DNA of 64,000 nt from the NCBI RefSeq assembly GCF_965363235.1, contig NC_134842.1, positions 39,540,958 through 39,604,957 on the forward strand, read 5' to 3'. A program made the position numbers and the translations under genes. Positions 36,301-49,416 of this stretch are shown one piece after another. Position 1 is the stretch's first letter. Each line of letters opens with the position of its first letter. The DNA is from Mytilus galloprovincialis (Eukaryota; Mollusca; Bivalvia; Mytilida; Mytilidae). Below the pieces are notes generated by a model. That model was given only the letters and a program-made list of their open reading frames with translations, did no database searches and was not told the origin of the DNA.

Positions 36301-38305
36301 TCATTGAGCGAAAGTTATTGACCATATCTTGTGCTGAAATTGATTTTGTAGAAAAGTGAGCCTAATTATATGGTCTATATGATGGCCTTAATTTGTGGTT
36401 GAATTACAACAAGAATTTTCGAGATCGATAACAAACGTTTATTTGATGTTGTGTAATTAATTTTCTCGTCAATAGGATGGGCACCTTTATAAGTAATCTA
36501 ATTATTCTATGTGAGTAATCTTTTCTATGATCGTTTAAAATAAATCTTCTGAAGGATAAACGTTTATAATAAGACAAATGTATATGCATGCAAAATCGAC
36601 ATAGAAAAGTAATGTTAATTTTGTAGGAAGAAAAGGATTACAACAAAATGCATGCATTAGAAATGAATTAGTATGATAGTCTCAGGTCATTGAATAAATT
36701 CAATTATAATCATTTTGTTAACCCAGTTGACCTTACTATAAAAAAAGGGTCTGTACTGTCGCAATTGCATGTGTTTTGATGATTGTACACTGACGTTGGT
36801 CAATATATTTTAACAATATATACGTACAGACGGATTCAGTTTATTTCAAAGAGGTCAAAGTGGACGTAATTCGAACAGATTTTACATACCGCTGAGCGTA
36901 GAGAGTCGAACATTATTATCAATATATTTTGCTTTAAAAAATCGTTAAATATATGAATCAATATAGTTTTGGCAATCAAAGGTGGGATCCGGGTCGTGCA
37001 ACCTAAACGTCTTATAGATTATAAAGTGTATATTGAAACTGAAATATTGTAAAAAATAAGAGAACAGGGACACCCGCGAAATCGGATTTTGTGAGTTTGA
37101 TCATTTGATTATGTTTATGATATTTATTCTCATTAATATTTTTTAAACAAGCAAGACCGGGTGATTCGAATGCGTAGCGTTTTGAACTATTTGTATAAAG
37201 CTGCATATGTCAAACGTTAGAAGGTTTGACTGCAACATATACAAGTATGGAACACAGATCTAATGATTTTTTTCTATTTGCCATATGTCTATTGCCCTTG
37301 GCCTTGACCTCGATTCTATATTTTTTTCTTTTGGGGACATGACGATTTATGTCACAATGAACTTTTTTTCTTGATTAATTGATAAATGTTAAGGGTTTGT
37401 GTTGTTGGTTTTAATAATTAGAATTTGTTCATGTCCGTCTGGCAGGACTCATAAGACCTCGACTTAGATGGTTCCATAAACAATCGGTTAAGTTTCTGTG
37501 ACCATTTGTTTTTATCTTACAGAACTTCAAAATGAATTAAATTGCGATCATTTAATCATGTGTGACATTTCAGTGCGTACACTTAAGTATAAATAATATG
37601 TCTTTTTCATTTGAAAATAAAACGCCAGTGAAATTGTTTGCTATGTCCGATTAAGTTTTCTCGTTCGTGAGATTTGTTACACAATTTTTTTTCAAGAACG
37701 GTTCAATTCTTTTTTTCATCACTTCGCACCGGCTGACCGTCGTTCATTTAATATCTTGCAATACAATTTTGTACATAAAGTTTCGCATCTAAAATTACTA
37801 GGCTGCATTTAACAAACCTTATCTAAAATCATATGTCTCTTTCAAATTATAATAAGGTCAATAGGATATCTGAAAATTTTTCTGTGACCCCACTGTCAAC
37901 CAAGATTGCCGTCATGGCTAAAAAACAACAAAAGGGGACATGCCAGTGCATGATGTCAATTATTTAAAAACAGCCGTAAACATAGAAAATTCGAAAGGGC
38001 CAGATGATTATCTTCAATATGTTGAGCTCTACCATTTGTCCATTTACTTTCACATTACTTCTTAAAGGAGTTATTGCATTGCCCTTACATGACGAATTTA
38101 AAGTTCTTTTTATCAATTTCTATCTATTATGTTCAAACATGTAAAAGTAATATAGCAAAAATGATATAGGAATACAAGATATACTAATAAGTCGACTCGG
38201 CCGATATCCTTATAAAACTTATTGACCTTTAACATGTTTAATTGAGATTTTTTATCATTTCTTTGCGTTTAGTCACGCCCGTCACAATTTTTACAGGACG
38301 TATTA
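36301..38305. other. 2 kb with no gene recognised
   Basis: AT-rich. No bounded repeat or coding motif was seen. Confidence 0.4.
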
Positions 38306-38311
38306 TCGTAT

Positions 38312-38420
38312 ACACCCGTCCGTCCGTCTGTCCATCCCTTAATCCGTTCGTCCTTTCCTCCATCTATCAGTCATTATGACCGTCCGTTAGTCTATCTATC
38401 CATCTATCCTTCTGTTCAGC
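38312..38420. repeat. Degenerate tetranucleotide repeat
   Basis: CCGT, CCAT and CTAT tetramers in imperfect series (CCCGTCCGTCCGTCTGTCC ... CTATCTATCCATCTATCC). Confidence 0.85.
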
Positions 38421-40779
38421 GTAAACATGTCACACCGTAACTTGAGAACAGCTTATCTAATTTTTATGTAACTTAACAAAGTTATTTCTTATAATGGTCA
38501 AACGTTTTGTTAACCTGTTAGTGAAAATGAAATTAAATCTTTTTGAGTTACAGAACTTTGTAGGCTGTGAAGCAGGAGTGTGTTTTTTTTTACATGTCGC
38601 GCCATATCTCAAAAACGATTTATCCTTATTGCATCAATTTTTTCACACATCTTTGTTATATAAATCTTAATTTCTGCATTCTTTTTGGTGATGCTTTAAA
38701 TTGTGTTTAAGCGTTATTTAGTTTTTTGCAAAAAAAAGGGGGAGTCACTTATTGTGATGTATCTCAAAACCTATATAAAAAAATATCATAATTAATTCGT
38801 TTAACTTATGAGGGAAGGTATGTTTTTTCCCTGAAAACAAATATGATTCCCAATTTAATGAAGAAAACAATTACCATGGTCTAACATACCAACAATATAT
38901 TTTAAACTCAGGTTTTCACTACACGTTATAGTGTTAAATTATGAAAAAAATTATTGATTAAACAAAGTCATTAAAATTAATGTTCGAGAGAAAAAGTCTT
39001 CTGACTCCGACAAAATACCATATCCTCCCCAACTCCTTTTTGGAAGTTCAAAGGTTGCGCTTTAAACGCTTCTCAATATGACGATGTTAGTACACGTGGA
39101 ACTACATCTATGTGACAAAAATCTTCACACATCCTAATTGAGTATTTCAAATAAAGAGATAAAGATTGGAGAACAAATATCATTAAAATAAACGGAATAA
39201 TATGCATGTAGTAATCATCAATTTGGTAAAAGTCATCATTATCAATTTCTTCTCTAGAATGTCTTAAATATTTTTGTGAATTTAAAAATAACAACAAGTT
39301 ATTAATACTTTCAAGGATTTTCCGTTTTTAAAAATATCTAGGATGTCAAGATTTTAATTATAGGAACTGGAGATGTTTTAAAATGGAAAGTCCAGGTTAA
39401 GTTTTTTCAGATATTCACTTTTATTTCATTTTACATCCAGGCTGTATAGAGATCTCTTGATATTTGTGAGTGATTAGTTATGGTTAAGTTATCTAAAAAT
39501 ATTAAGCTTTAAAAATATTCTTTTATCAACCACAGTCGCTTGAATATTAGTGAAATGTGTATGAAACAAAAAATAAATAAATACTGTTATAAACATATAA
39601 CATGATTAAAAAAAATCATATATATTTTAATGAAATTCAAGTGACTGTGAACCAACTATTTTTTCCGTTTGAAACGTTTTGGATTGAATTTAAATTTTAA
39701 GCACTTTCACTTTAATAATCTTAAGATAATCGAACAAATTGCCGCTTATAAAATTGAACTTATTTTTGAACTTCTTGTGTTAGAAAATAATGAGTCTTCT
39801 TTTGTAAAACACTTGTGTGCTTATTTTGCCATCCGCCTTTTATCTCGTATGTTGCTTGGTATTTCTTGGAACAGGTCAACTCAAATCATGATGTCACAGT
39901 TTCTCATGTTTATTTTAAAAACAAGACTTGAACTGGATTTCGGAACTACTGAATTCGAGAATACACCACATGCATGTTATTGAATTTTGTCTAAACTTAG
40001 AAGCATACATATTAAAACCATGATAGAATAGATGAAAATAAGAAGAGGTGTGTTTGGGACAAATGATACAAATGTACATTTTTCCACTAAAGATCAAATG
40101 ACATAAAAGTTTACATCTATAGGTAATCGTACGACCTTCAAAAATGAGAAAAACCCATACTGCATATAGTCAGCTATAAAATTCCTCGAAAGGCCAAGAC
40201 ACTATTAACGGTAATATTTATACATGAATATGTTGTCCTAGTGGCGTTGACTCATATATTGAATCACATTCATAAAATAGAAACATTCCATGTCGTTACA
40301 ATTTTTCTATTTATAGGTAATCGAGCTTAGTCACACTAAGGAAGAATAGATTTTACATTTCTTTACCAGGATATGGGTATGTGCATTATAAATTGTATAT
40401 GAATTATAAATCTTTGTTTAATATAAATAGAAAATAATAATAAAAAACCAATCACAATTTAAATATTAACGCAATTTCAAATAGGAAAATTTAAAACTTT
40501 TGAAAAACAAAAACAAGCAGCCAGCGGTAAAAATAAACCAAATCCAACAGCCAGTTACATCATATGACCAATTAGACTAGGATTGTCTTGTTTTTGTATT
40601 CAATGTTTATTAATATGCCAATTATTAGAAATTAAATGCTCAAATCATAATTATAATTATAACGAACTTTTTTTTTCTTAAAATGGCTTCCAGTTGTTTC
40701 TCTCATATTTTTTTTTCTTTTTTTTTCGTTTCTTTAATGAGGATATTGTCATTTTCAATTCGACTCTTAGGTATACAAT

Positions 40780-41065
40780 AGATATAACAGAAGAATATGT
40801 GAAATGAATGCAAATGAGGCAACTCTTCATCCTAGTCACAATTTCTAAAAGAAAAACAATCATATATCTAAAAACGGTCAACACGTAGCTTTGGCTCACA
40901 CCGAAAAGCTAGCTACAAATGGACACACAAATGACTAGTATTAAAACATTCAAACGGGAAAAACCACTGTTAAATCTATGTAAAAATGGGAAAAGAGAAA
41001 CACTTATGAACAATCAACAAACATCAATCAACTACTGAACATCAGGTTACAGACGTATGATAGGT
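40780..41065 (-). repeat. Dispersed mussel repeat C inside copy 1
   Basis: 'AAATGAGGCAACTCTTCATCC', 'AACACGTAGCTTTGGCTCACACC' and 'ACATCAGGTTACAGACG'. An equivalent repeat lies at the matching place in copy 2 (48.80-49.07 kb), so it was there before the duplication. Confidence 0.65.
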
Positions 41066-41512
41066 TCAAACAAAATTGCACCTCGTTTTGACTTGTGTGC
41101 AAGCTTAAGTAACCATGTAGTCTTAAGTTTCTAAAATATTCTATAGAAACAACACATAGAAAAATTAATTGTGCTTAGATACACCTATGATATATGTTTA
41201 TGACCCAGAATATTTTAACTGCAATGAAATGAAGGATTTATTTCCTTTTGCATCTGTCAAATTTAGGGGAATATTTATTTCGATCTTCTTTCGTAACTTA
41301 GAAACCGGATACTATTTGGTTTTATTACAACTTTGACCGGGGATTTTTAAAACGGTTATCAGTTTACTTTTAATCAGTGATAACGTTTTTGTGTCTTTTA
41401 AGATAAGTTACGAGAAAAGAACTTCGGCAAAAACTATTTTTTCTATTTACATATCTTGAAATGACTACATGTATATCATGTAAATAGAAGTACGTTCTTT
41501 TGTTTTATATAG

Positions 41513-41905
41513 ACACATATTTTCATCACACTGACAGGGAGTCAATGAAAAAAATACTGGAATCTGGAAAAATTTTGAAGTCGGAAAAGAAAAAATGAAG
41601 ATGCAGTTGGAGGTGATGGCACTTATCTTACAAAAATAGGCCCCTCACATTCAAAGGAAAAAATAGCAAAAAATAATTACGATGGGGCTACAGCAAGATT
41701 TTATGAAGACAAAGTTAAGACCGGCAAAACAGATGTCGCCATTTAATTTAAAATGGCAAAAGGAACCGTACATGACCATTCAAAGGATTTAAAACGTGAT
41801 GTGCACAGATATCCTGATAATGTTGATCTTAAGAAAGTTACCGATCTCAAAGTTCATGTTCGCGGTGATAAAGGTTTACAAACATTTGAAGCTAAAAAGA
41901 AATAA
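41513..41905 (+). pseudogene. HYD1-type ADP-ribosyltransferase-like last exon, broken
   Basis: After an acceptor-like TTTTGTTTTATATAG the reading is TYFHHTDRESMKKILESGKI (candidate active-site His in HHT). A one-base slip in the A run at 41590-41595 then leads to GGDGTYLTKIGPS (candidate Tyr) and AKNNYDGATARFYED. A TAA at 41744-41746 stands where the paralogue has Glu. It continues with FKMAKGTVHDHSKD and YPDNVDLKKVTDLKVHVRG and ends at 41903-41905. H...SGxI..S...GxGxYxT followed by strand-rich sequence is the layout of the HYD1 ADP-ribosyltransferase family known from bacterial polymorphic toxins. The exon start phase equals that of the 53-kb copy. With one frameshift and one nonsense codon it is a pseudogene. 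Confidence 0.65.
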
Positions 41906-43007
41906 GCAACTTTTCAATAAATATTCCTCCTAACATCTTTTAATAGTTATAACAATTGTTTCGTTGTTTATGATGTTTTGCTTTACTTGTAGTTTTCAAC
42001 ATTTATTATTTACTGAGGCTTGTTCATGAAATATAAAGAATTATTAATATAGGAACAAGTCTATTTTTCATGAAATATTTATAGATTATGGTTGAGATGA
42101 CCAATGATAATCTGTTATTCGCTGTTTTATCTATGACGACGTTGTCAGTTTCATGTCAATTTCATTAACAACGCCTCGTGTCTCCTTTGTTTCCAGCGAT
42201 AAGTATCCATCTCAAGCGAGTAGTATGATATGAAAAATTATCACGAAAAAAGATCAAAGGAGAAATGCACAAAATAGCGATAAACTGTAGAAACTATGAT
42301 TACAATTTCAGTATATTAAATTCCACGACCAATGTATAAAATAATAATTATTATCAAAATGGTGAGAAATTAAAAGCTACTTCGGTTCATGTTGGTTCAA
42401 TTGCAAAACCGAAACCAAGTTACTATTTTATTGAGATGTGTGTATTATTCAGCTGAATGTAAAAATACCATCAGACATATTATAGATAAAACCATATCGA
42501 TCGTTTTGATTTTAATTGACAAATATAAGCATTGTACTTTTCATGTATTTTTATTGTATAATGTTTTATAAATCATTTGCATACTCATTACCAGACACGT
42601 AATTGTGTCAGCTTTCGTTGTGAAGAAAAAAATATAAAAAATTGGAAACCCACATGTTGACATACAAGGAAACAATAGAGGGTTATGGTTTTTTTTTACC
42701 TAAGAAAAAATATTCTGATCCACAAATTGATGAAAAAAAAATCCAATGGTCATGTAGGCAAGGACAAAACACATTTTAAATGTTTTCTCCACACTTTAAA
42801 GTGTTAAATTATGAAACAAATAATTGTCTTTTAATTAACTCCGACAAAAAAAAAACAACATAATCCACCGACCCCCTTTGTATATATGTACCAAAAATCC
42901 TCAATCATCTAAATTAAGTATTACAAATAAAGAAAAAACGGTTGAAGAAAAAATATCATAAAGATAAACGGAATAATATTTGTAATCATACAAAAATTCT
43001 ATTTAGA

Positions 43008-43450
43008 TATAGGAAGATGTGGATTGAGTGCCCATGAGACAACTCTCCATCCAAATAAAAATTATAAAGTAAACCATTATAGGTCAATGTACTGCCTCAA
43101 CACGGAGCCTTGGCTAACACCGAACAACAAGCTATAAAGGATATTGGTTTTCCTCGGATAAATTTGGTAAATTTTATAGAAATAAGAAGATTCACAATAA
43201 TACTGAACTCAGAGGATATTCCAATCGGAAAGTCCATTTCCACATGGCAAAATCAAATAACAAAACACATAATAAACGAATGGACAAGAACTGTCATATT
43301 CCGGACTTGGTATAGGCATTTTCAAATAAAGAAAATGGTGAATTAAACCTGGTTTTATAGCGCTAAACCACTCCTTTTGGTGACAGTCTCATCAAACTCC
43401 GTTATATTTACAATGAAGCGTGAGCTAAACAGACATAATAAATAAAATAG
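43008..43450 (-). repeat. Repeats C and E inserted in copy 2
   Basis: 43008-43140 is repeat C ('AGGAAGATGTGGATTGAGTGC', 'CATGAGACAACTCTCCATCC'). 43190-43450 is repeat E ('CTGAACTCAGAGGATATTCC', 'AATCGGAAAGTCCATTTCC', 'CTCATCAAACTCCGTTATAT'), seen again at 50200-50385 and reversed at 62190-62460. The 78-codon frame across them is not a gene. Confidence 0.75.
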
Positions 43451-44011
43451 TAAAAATATGGGTACATCATCGTTTAACAATTGTAAAAGGAACTATTTAA
43501 CAGGTCACAAAAACATTTATCTACAAATACATTCATTGATTCGCGTGTCTGACGTCAGAAAATTTTATACGTCACATATATTTGGCGTTCAATGTATATA
43601 TAAACATATGAAACATTTCATACGGGCAATGTTATCATACAGGGTTAAAAGGTTATCATTATCATTTTCTTTGTGAATGATCTACTTTTAAACAATAATA
43701 ACAAGTTATAAATACTTTCATGAATTTTCCCTTTTTAAAAATATCTAGAATGTCAAGATTTTGATTTAAGGAAATCGTGATGTTTTAAAATGGAAAAACC
43801 AAACTAAGTTCTTTCAGATATTCATTTATATACTGCAACTAGTTGTGTTTATTTCCTAAATATAGTAACATGACTACATGTTGTACCAACTTAATTTCAT
43901 CATGGAACACTTTCTTCACAATCAGGGGTTCATTAAAGGATGCAAATAAGTTTGAAATTTGTGTTACAATTTAGATAGGTATTAAGTTATTTAGTTAAGT
44001 TGCAGTATAAA

Positions 44012-44160
44012 ATACTATATAAGGTCAATGTCAGGAATATATCAACAATTTTGTACTCGGCACAAAACTGGGAAACGGCTCGGTACAACTTTGCCCTTTC
44101 CCAGTTTCTCAGCCTCATACAAAAAAGTTAATATTTTCTGACATTGACCTTATATTGTAT
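44012..44160. repeat. Hairpin MITE-like insertion
   Basis: 44012-44040 (ATACTATATAAGGTCAATGTCAGG...) is the near-perfect reverse complement of 44131-44160. Inside it, ACTGGGAAA and TTTCCCAGT form a second inverted pair. It is absent at the matching place in copy 1 of the duplication (near 39425). Confidence 0.75.
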
Positions 44161-44221
44161 ATGTATTTCACTTTACATTCAGGCTGGAAAAGATCCGTTA
44201 ATATTTGTGAGTAAGTAGTTG

Positions 44222-44355
44222 TAGCTGACTATGCGGTATGGGCTTTGCTCATTGCTGAAGGCCGTACGGTGACCTATAGTTGTTAATGTTTGTGTCATTT
44301 TGGTCTTTTGTGGTTAGTTGTCTCATTGGCGATCATACCACATCTTCTTTTTTAT
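44222..44355 (+). repeat. Dispersed mussel repeat A
   Basis: 'TAGCTGACTATGCGGTATGG', 'GGCCGTACGGTGACCTATAG' and 'CATACCACATCTTCTTTTTT'. Copy 1 of the duplication reads straight through at the equivalent site (near 39480), so it is an insertion after the duplication. Confidence 0.85.
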
Positions 44356-46115
44356 AGTAATGATATTTAGAAATAATAAGCTTTAAAATACTCTATAATC
44401 AACAAATTTTTTTCAGTTTGAAACGTTTTTTATTTGAAAAGAAATTTATATTACTTTCATTTATAAGTAACTTAAATACAATGCCTGCTTACAATTTAAA
44501 CTTATTTTTGAACAACCTGAATATTGTGTGTTCATTTTGCATAAACCATACTGGTGACCAAAAGATAATACGAATCGTGGTGTAGAATAAAAATTACAAC
44601 ACCACGAACAGAAAAACAGACTTAAACCGTTACACGAAAAACTGAAGATCTTGAATTTTAATCTGCTTTTTTACATCCGTTCTTTATTCTCGTATGTTAC
44701 TTGGTATTTTTTGGAACAGGTCAAATTAAATCATGATGTCACAGTTTCTCTCATTCATTTTAACAACAGGACTGGCACTGGCTTTCGGAACTACTGAACT
44801 TGGGATTACACTACGCTGTACGAATAACTAAATATTTATCTAAACCTATAAGCATACACATTCAAACCATAATAGATGATATAAAATAAGACGAGGTGCT
44901 ATGGTTGTAAATAATACAAATAGTCCAGTCATAAATTTGACCCTTATTATACCTTGAAGTTATCGCAAAAGAAGATTTTTAAGTTATAATCTTTAGCATA
45001 ATACCCCAAATATACACAGAAAAAGTACCGTAAAATCTAACTTGAGGAAACTAAAAAATGATAATTTAAAATTCCTGCATTGATATGGTAACTCTGCAAA
45101 AAAGGCAGAAATATCAATAAACATTGATGCAAAATTATAACTTTACCGATTTTATTCAACAGAATGGATAAAGTGTTGATATGTGTGCCGTCTTGAAAGT
45201 ACAACAAACAACGCTAAAGATTTTTCCATATCTTTCATCAAACAAGAACCTAGAATTCATAATTCAAAAGTTCACCATTTAATTGCAATACTCATAGAAG
45301 AATACTATATATTAATACTGAACGAAAAACAATGAGATGCAGAACAACGATCAAGAGTTGTTGACGTATTTTCTATGTTAAAGTCCTTCCTTTAATCGAA
45401 CAGAGATTAAAAATTAATTTAGAGTTGTCTGTGCTTAATTGTAATTCACAAATACCAAATACCAAAATTAAAATACTACAGACTTTCTGTATATTATACT
45501 CATTTGTGTAGAGGTTCCTACCTCTGCTTTTCATTTATAACTTTTACAACTTATACAAAAACAATCCTTTGAATTAAACTTACATTTTATTACACCAGCT
45601 TGTATTTACATTTTCATGACTAGAATATACATTTTTACTTTGTGGATTTACTTTGGCTACAGAGTATTCTATATTATGTTGTGGAGGCGCCAGTGTGACT
45701 ACCGATTACCTATACATAATGGCTGTCAGCTGACCTATGTTTGCATAGTGTCATAAATTCCATGATAGTTAAACACGGTTACTTCACCACCTACCATGGA
45801 GAGTGACCGGAAAAAACACTCGTAGTATCAATGCTCCAGTTATTAGTGTCCCAGAGTTACCCAACTGTAGACTCCACCGTTACCACTAACCACATTTCCC
45901 AAACCTGCAAATTGTAGAACTTGTCAGGCCCAGAGCAAGGGCCGAGTGAAATAATCCCCCAATCACTACAAGTCTCCCTGAACCGCCACATGAGAGTCCA
46001 AGTAAGCTACCACATTTGACTTGGGTTCTCACCTCCACAAAATTTTCATTATTGAATCATTGGAAAAGTTGATTTTGTTGTGCGTAGGAAAGACTCAACC
46101 CTCCTGTATATTATT

Positions 46116-46590
46116 TCAGAAAACCTGATTTCCAGTTTGTGACAAATGAGTTCCATCTGTTCTGTATAAAGATACTTCACTTGCCCTAATGGTCTCATGT
46201 AATATAGCTTTTCCCCCATTTTCTATTACAAAGTTTTTGACCATTGAATTCACTTTTTTTCTCTTCTGTTCGATTATTGCATCAGGGATGCAAAATGCCA
46301 GTATCTGCGCTGGAGCATTGAAGACCATATTATAATAACACTTTTAAATAAAGCCTGTCAACTCTAAATCTGTCAAATCGTTTGCTCCACAGTGAATAGT
46401 AATAAAATGAGGAGAAGGTAAAAAAAGTCTTTTTGCATCCAGTAGGGAGTCCAAATCTGTAATATGCGTAAAAGGAAAACCTGTGTTAGTTAGAGACTAT
46501 AGAGACAATAACAAGTGGAAACAATGAGTTATCAATCATAAACTTGGACCAGTAACTTATCAGTCCAAGACATACCAAACATACTTGAAA
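46116..46590 (-). pseudogene. SGNH-hydrolase-like fragment inside the TIR element
   Basis: On the minus strand, HITDLDSLLDAKRLF and PHFITIHCGANDLTDLEL can be read (GxND-type block III), then an in-frame TAA near 46345. The frame continues from 46328 as APAQILAFCIPDAI, then VKNFVIENGGKAILH and YRTDGTHLSQTGNQVF (the DGxHLS block with the catalytic Asp and His), ending at 46116. SGNH-like domains are known in proteins of several eukaryotic mobile elements. Block I with the Ser is not convincingly present. One stop and a probable shift upstream make it non-functional as read. Confidence 0.5.
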
Positions 46591-47104
46591 ATACCACTTC
46601 TGATATTGACACTGATTTAATTACATTACCAACATGTATTTCAAACCGCGAAACCGAAACTCTGAAAATAATAATGAATTCGAACAAACAAAAGTAACGG
46701 AAAATAAAACAGTTGAAAATGATAATGACACTATCGTTACGCGCCGCTTTAGAAAGAGTAAGAAAAGCACCAGAGAGAATTATTGAAAGCACATGACTGT
46801 AAATATTTGTGGTTAAATTAGTGTAGTGATATAACTGTAGGTTTAGGATATCATACATGTCATAATTGAACATTTAATACATAGATAGTAAAGCTTGTAG
46901 CTGTTTAGTTTAATTGAGTGAAAAATTATTTATTACTTTTATTCACTGAATTTATTCTTGTTTATCTTGATCTTCTAAATTAAAAGGGGGTAGCTTGTCT
47001 TGTTTACATTATACATTATCACTTTTAAAGTTTAATTGGCTTATAATTGATACTGACAGTTAGGAATTCATAATCAACAGATTATCGAATGTTGTGTATT
47101 TATT

Positions 47105-47499
47105 CTATAACCCTGTGAATGCACTAACACACTGTTTTGTACTGTGGGAGATGTGTGGCACGTGTTCCTCCACTGTGTCATGAATGCTAAATTCTTGTGA
47201 CGGAGTGAAATAAATGGAATTATTTGCAATAACAAAGTTTTGGTGTAACGGGTCGTGCCTAAAAGAGGGGAATACCCGACTCATTACCTGTTGAGATATC
47301 AATAGTTTCCTCTGGTTCCTCTGCCACCACATGTCCGACCTCTTGTGTTTTCTTGACAGTTCTTTTCCGGGCAGCTTCGTCCTTCTTTTTTTGGGATTTC
47401 CTCGTTCTGCACTCTCTGTCCTCCTGTCCTGCTAGCCGTTCTTCTCTTCTTTCCAATGGCCCTTGATGGCGATCCTATGACATTTCTCTTGTTTGGCAT
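47105..47499 (-). pseudogene. Basic, charged N-terminal protein fragment of the TIR element
   Basis: Starts at ATG 47499: MPNKRNVIGSPSRAIGKKRR. An overlapping frame carries the continuation ERLAGQEDRECRTRKSQKKK, then AEEPEETIDISTGNESGIPLF, and a third ends in HDPLHQNFVIANNSIYFTPS and FSIHDTVEEHVPHISHST. The three frames overlap end to end, which suggests one original protein broken by two small indels. Its repeated basic and acidic heptads predict a coiled coil. From memory such R/K/E-rich starts are common in mobile-element proteins of molluscs. The function is unknown. Confidence 0.4.
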
Positions 47500-48799
47500 T
47501 TTGTTCTTTTTCTTTTAAATATATAGTTTATCTAATTTGTGTAACAACTGCTTTCTGGTCGACAGCAAATGAACATTTGCCCGATTCGGGAATTCCAAAA
47601 TTATGGTTCAAACTGATACGGGAATTCCAAAAATCTGACTCAAGCTGCGAGCGCCATCTATGGCAATGAGCTACTGGCTGAAACACCCACCCACTCACAC
47701 AACTATTTGATTTAATCATGTTAATTAAACCAGATTATTGAAAATATAAAATTTTTATAATCTCTATTATTAGATTTTTCAACATGTCAAAGTGAAGAAA
47801 CTCAAATTGAATAAAACTTATCAAGCACAAATTCTTCTTTTTGTGGTTTAAAATTTCTTTAAACAAGGTAGATGCTCAACAAGTATAATTTACAGATATA
47901 AACAATACCAATTATTCACACTATTTTTTTCAAAATAGTCACAAAGCCATACATTTGCTATTTCTTTAATGAAAAATGTGCAAAAAAAATAAACACCCAT
48001 AACACTTCAGTTTTGTACATTTAATGAACAGAAGATTTTATTTAGTAGTCAAGTACGAATTTATAATATCATCACAGTATCATATTTTACATGAATTTGA
48101 AGAAAGTTACCCACAAACTTACAAAAAGGAGTTACTTTTTGCGGAGCTATCCCCCTTTCGAATGTAAAATTTGAGTTTTCCACAAGTTTGATTTTATGGG
48201 AACTTTTTCTGTGTATATTTGGGCTCAATGCTATAGATAAGAACTAAATCATCTTGTGTTGCAATTAGTTTAAGTTTCAAAATTAGTTTGACTAGGCTAA
48301 AATGTACAGCTCTCCGCCAAAGCTCAAATGACATAAAAGTTTACATCTAGCAGTTCGACCTTCAAAATATAGCAAAACCCATAATGATAAGTTATCAATA
48401 AAATTCCCGAACCTGTCAAAAATGATATGAAGTGGAACGTATTAATCTTTCATCAATATGTATAGAAAATTTAAATAAAAGCCCACACAATTGCAATATT
48501 AACGCAATATCAAATAGGACAATTTAAAACTTTAAAAAGCAAAATCAAGCAGCCAACGGTAAAAATAAACCTCAATTTAACAGCAAGTTACTTTAAATGT
48601 CAAAAGACTAGGGTTGTCTTGTTTTACATTCAATGCTTGTCATATATTCCAAATATTATAAATTGAATGCTCAAACCATAAATTATAATTATAATGATTT
48701 TTTTTTCTAAATTGGCTTCCAGTTTTTTCTTTTTTTTCAATTTGTTTCTCCCACAACTGAAATGAGGATATTTTCATTTTCAATTCGACTTTGAAGGAT

Positions 48800-49070
48800 A
48801 CAATTGAAATCAGAAGGTGTGGTATGGGTGCCAATCAGACAACTCTCCATCCAAATCAAAATTTCTTAAAAAAAAACCATTATAGGTCAAAGTACGGTCT
48901 TCTACACGGAGATTTGGCTCACACCAAACAGCAACCTATAAAGGGTCCCAAAAATGACTAGTAGTATACCATTCAAACGGAAAAACCAACTGTTAAATCT
49001 ATATAAAAAAACGAGAAACGAGAATCACGTATTAACCACATGAACAAACAACAACGACTGAAGATCAGGT
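48800..49070 (-). repeat. Dispersed mussel repeat C inside copy 2
   Basis: 'GAAGGTGTGGTATGGGTGCC', 'CAGACAACTCTCCATCCAAAT', 'AGATTTGGCTCACACCAAAC' and 'TGAAGATCAGGTTACTG'. It corresponds to 40.78-41.07 kb in copy 1. Confidence 0.7.
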
Positions 49071-49416
49071 TACTGTGTGCAAGCTTTAGTAACAATGTAA
49101 CCTCAAGTTTCTAAAATATTCTATAGAAACAACAAATAGAAACTAATGGTACTTCGGTACACCTATGATATATGTTTATGACATTTTGTTTTACTGCAAT
49201 GAGATGTAGGATTTATTTCCTACAACTGCAATTTTCAGGCGAATATTTTTTTTGACCTTTTGTCGTATGGAAACGGATATTAAGTAACCTGATTTGGTGG
49301 TATTACACCTTCAATCGGGGATTTTTTAAAACAGTTATCAATTTTTCTTTTTTCATATCTTGTAATGACTACATGTATATCATGTAAATAGAAGTTCTTT
49401 CTTTCGTTTTAATTAG

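Larger units (their letters stand above)
38815..42370. repeat. Tandem segmental duplication, copy 1
   Basis: Homologous to 42690-50060 in the same order and orientation. Shared markers include GTGTTAAATTATGAAA (38931 / 42798), ATAAACGGAATAATAT (39187 / 42965), 'TAAAAATATCTAGRATGTCAAG' (39330 / 43736), 'CAAATGACATAAAAGTTTACAT' (40095 / 48325), and the ADP-ribosyltransferase-like exon near the end. Copy 1 lacks the large insertions of copy 2. It contains a copy of repeat C at 40780-41065. Confidence 0.75.
44932..48299 (-). mobile_element. TIR element of about 3.4 kb inside the duplication
   Basis: Copy 1 gives the empty site (GATACAAATGTACA). Here AAA(T) is present on both sides of a 3.37-kb insertion, whose ends are TAGTCCAGTCATAAATTTG and, reversed, TAGCCTAGTCAAACTAATTTTG. 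About 70 bp inward both ends share CCAAATATACACAGAAAAAGT and AAAATC.AACTTG.GGAAA. These are terminal inverted repeats of at least 130 bp, imperfect. The target-site duplication is AAA or AAAT. Inside, on the minus strand, are an SGNH-like fragment and a basic coiled-coil protein fragment. No transposase was recognised and the superfamily is undetermined. A GC-richer block at 45680-46050 may be a nested insertion. Confidence 0.7.

Noticed and set aside
39669..39983. 104-codon plus-strand ORF
   Set aside because: It lies inside segmental duplication copy 1. The matching part of copy 2 (44.4-44.85 kb) does not keep the frame, so no coding constraint is visible.
43110..43346. 78-codon ORF
   Set aside because: It runs across the junction of two dispersed repeats (C and E) that occur elsewhere in the window without keeping the frame.
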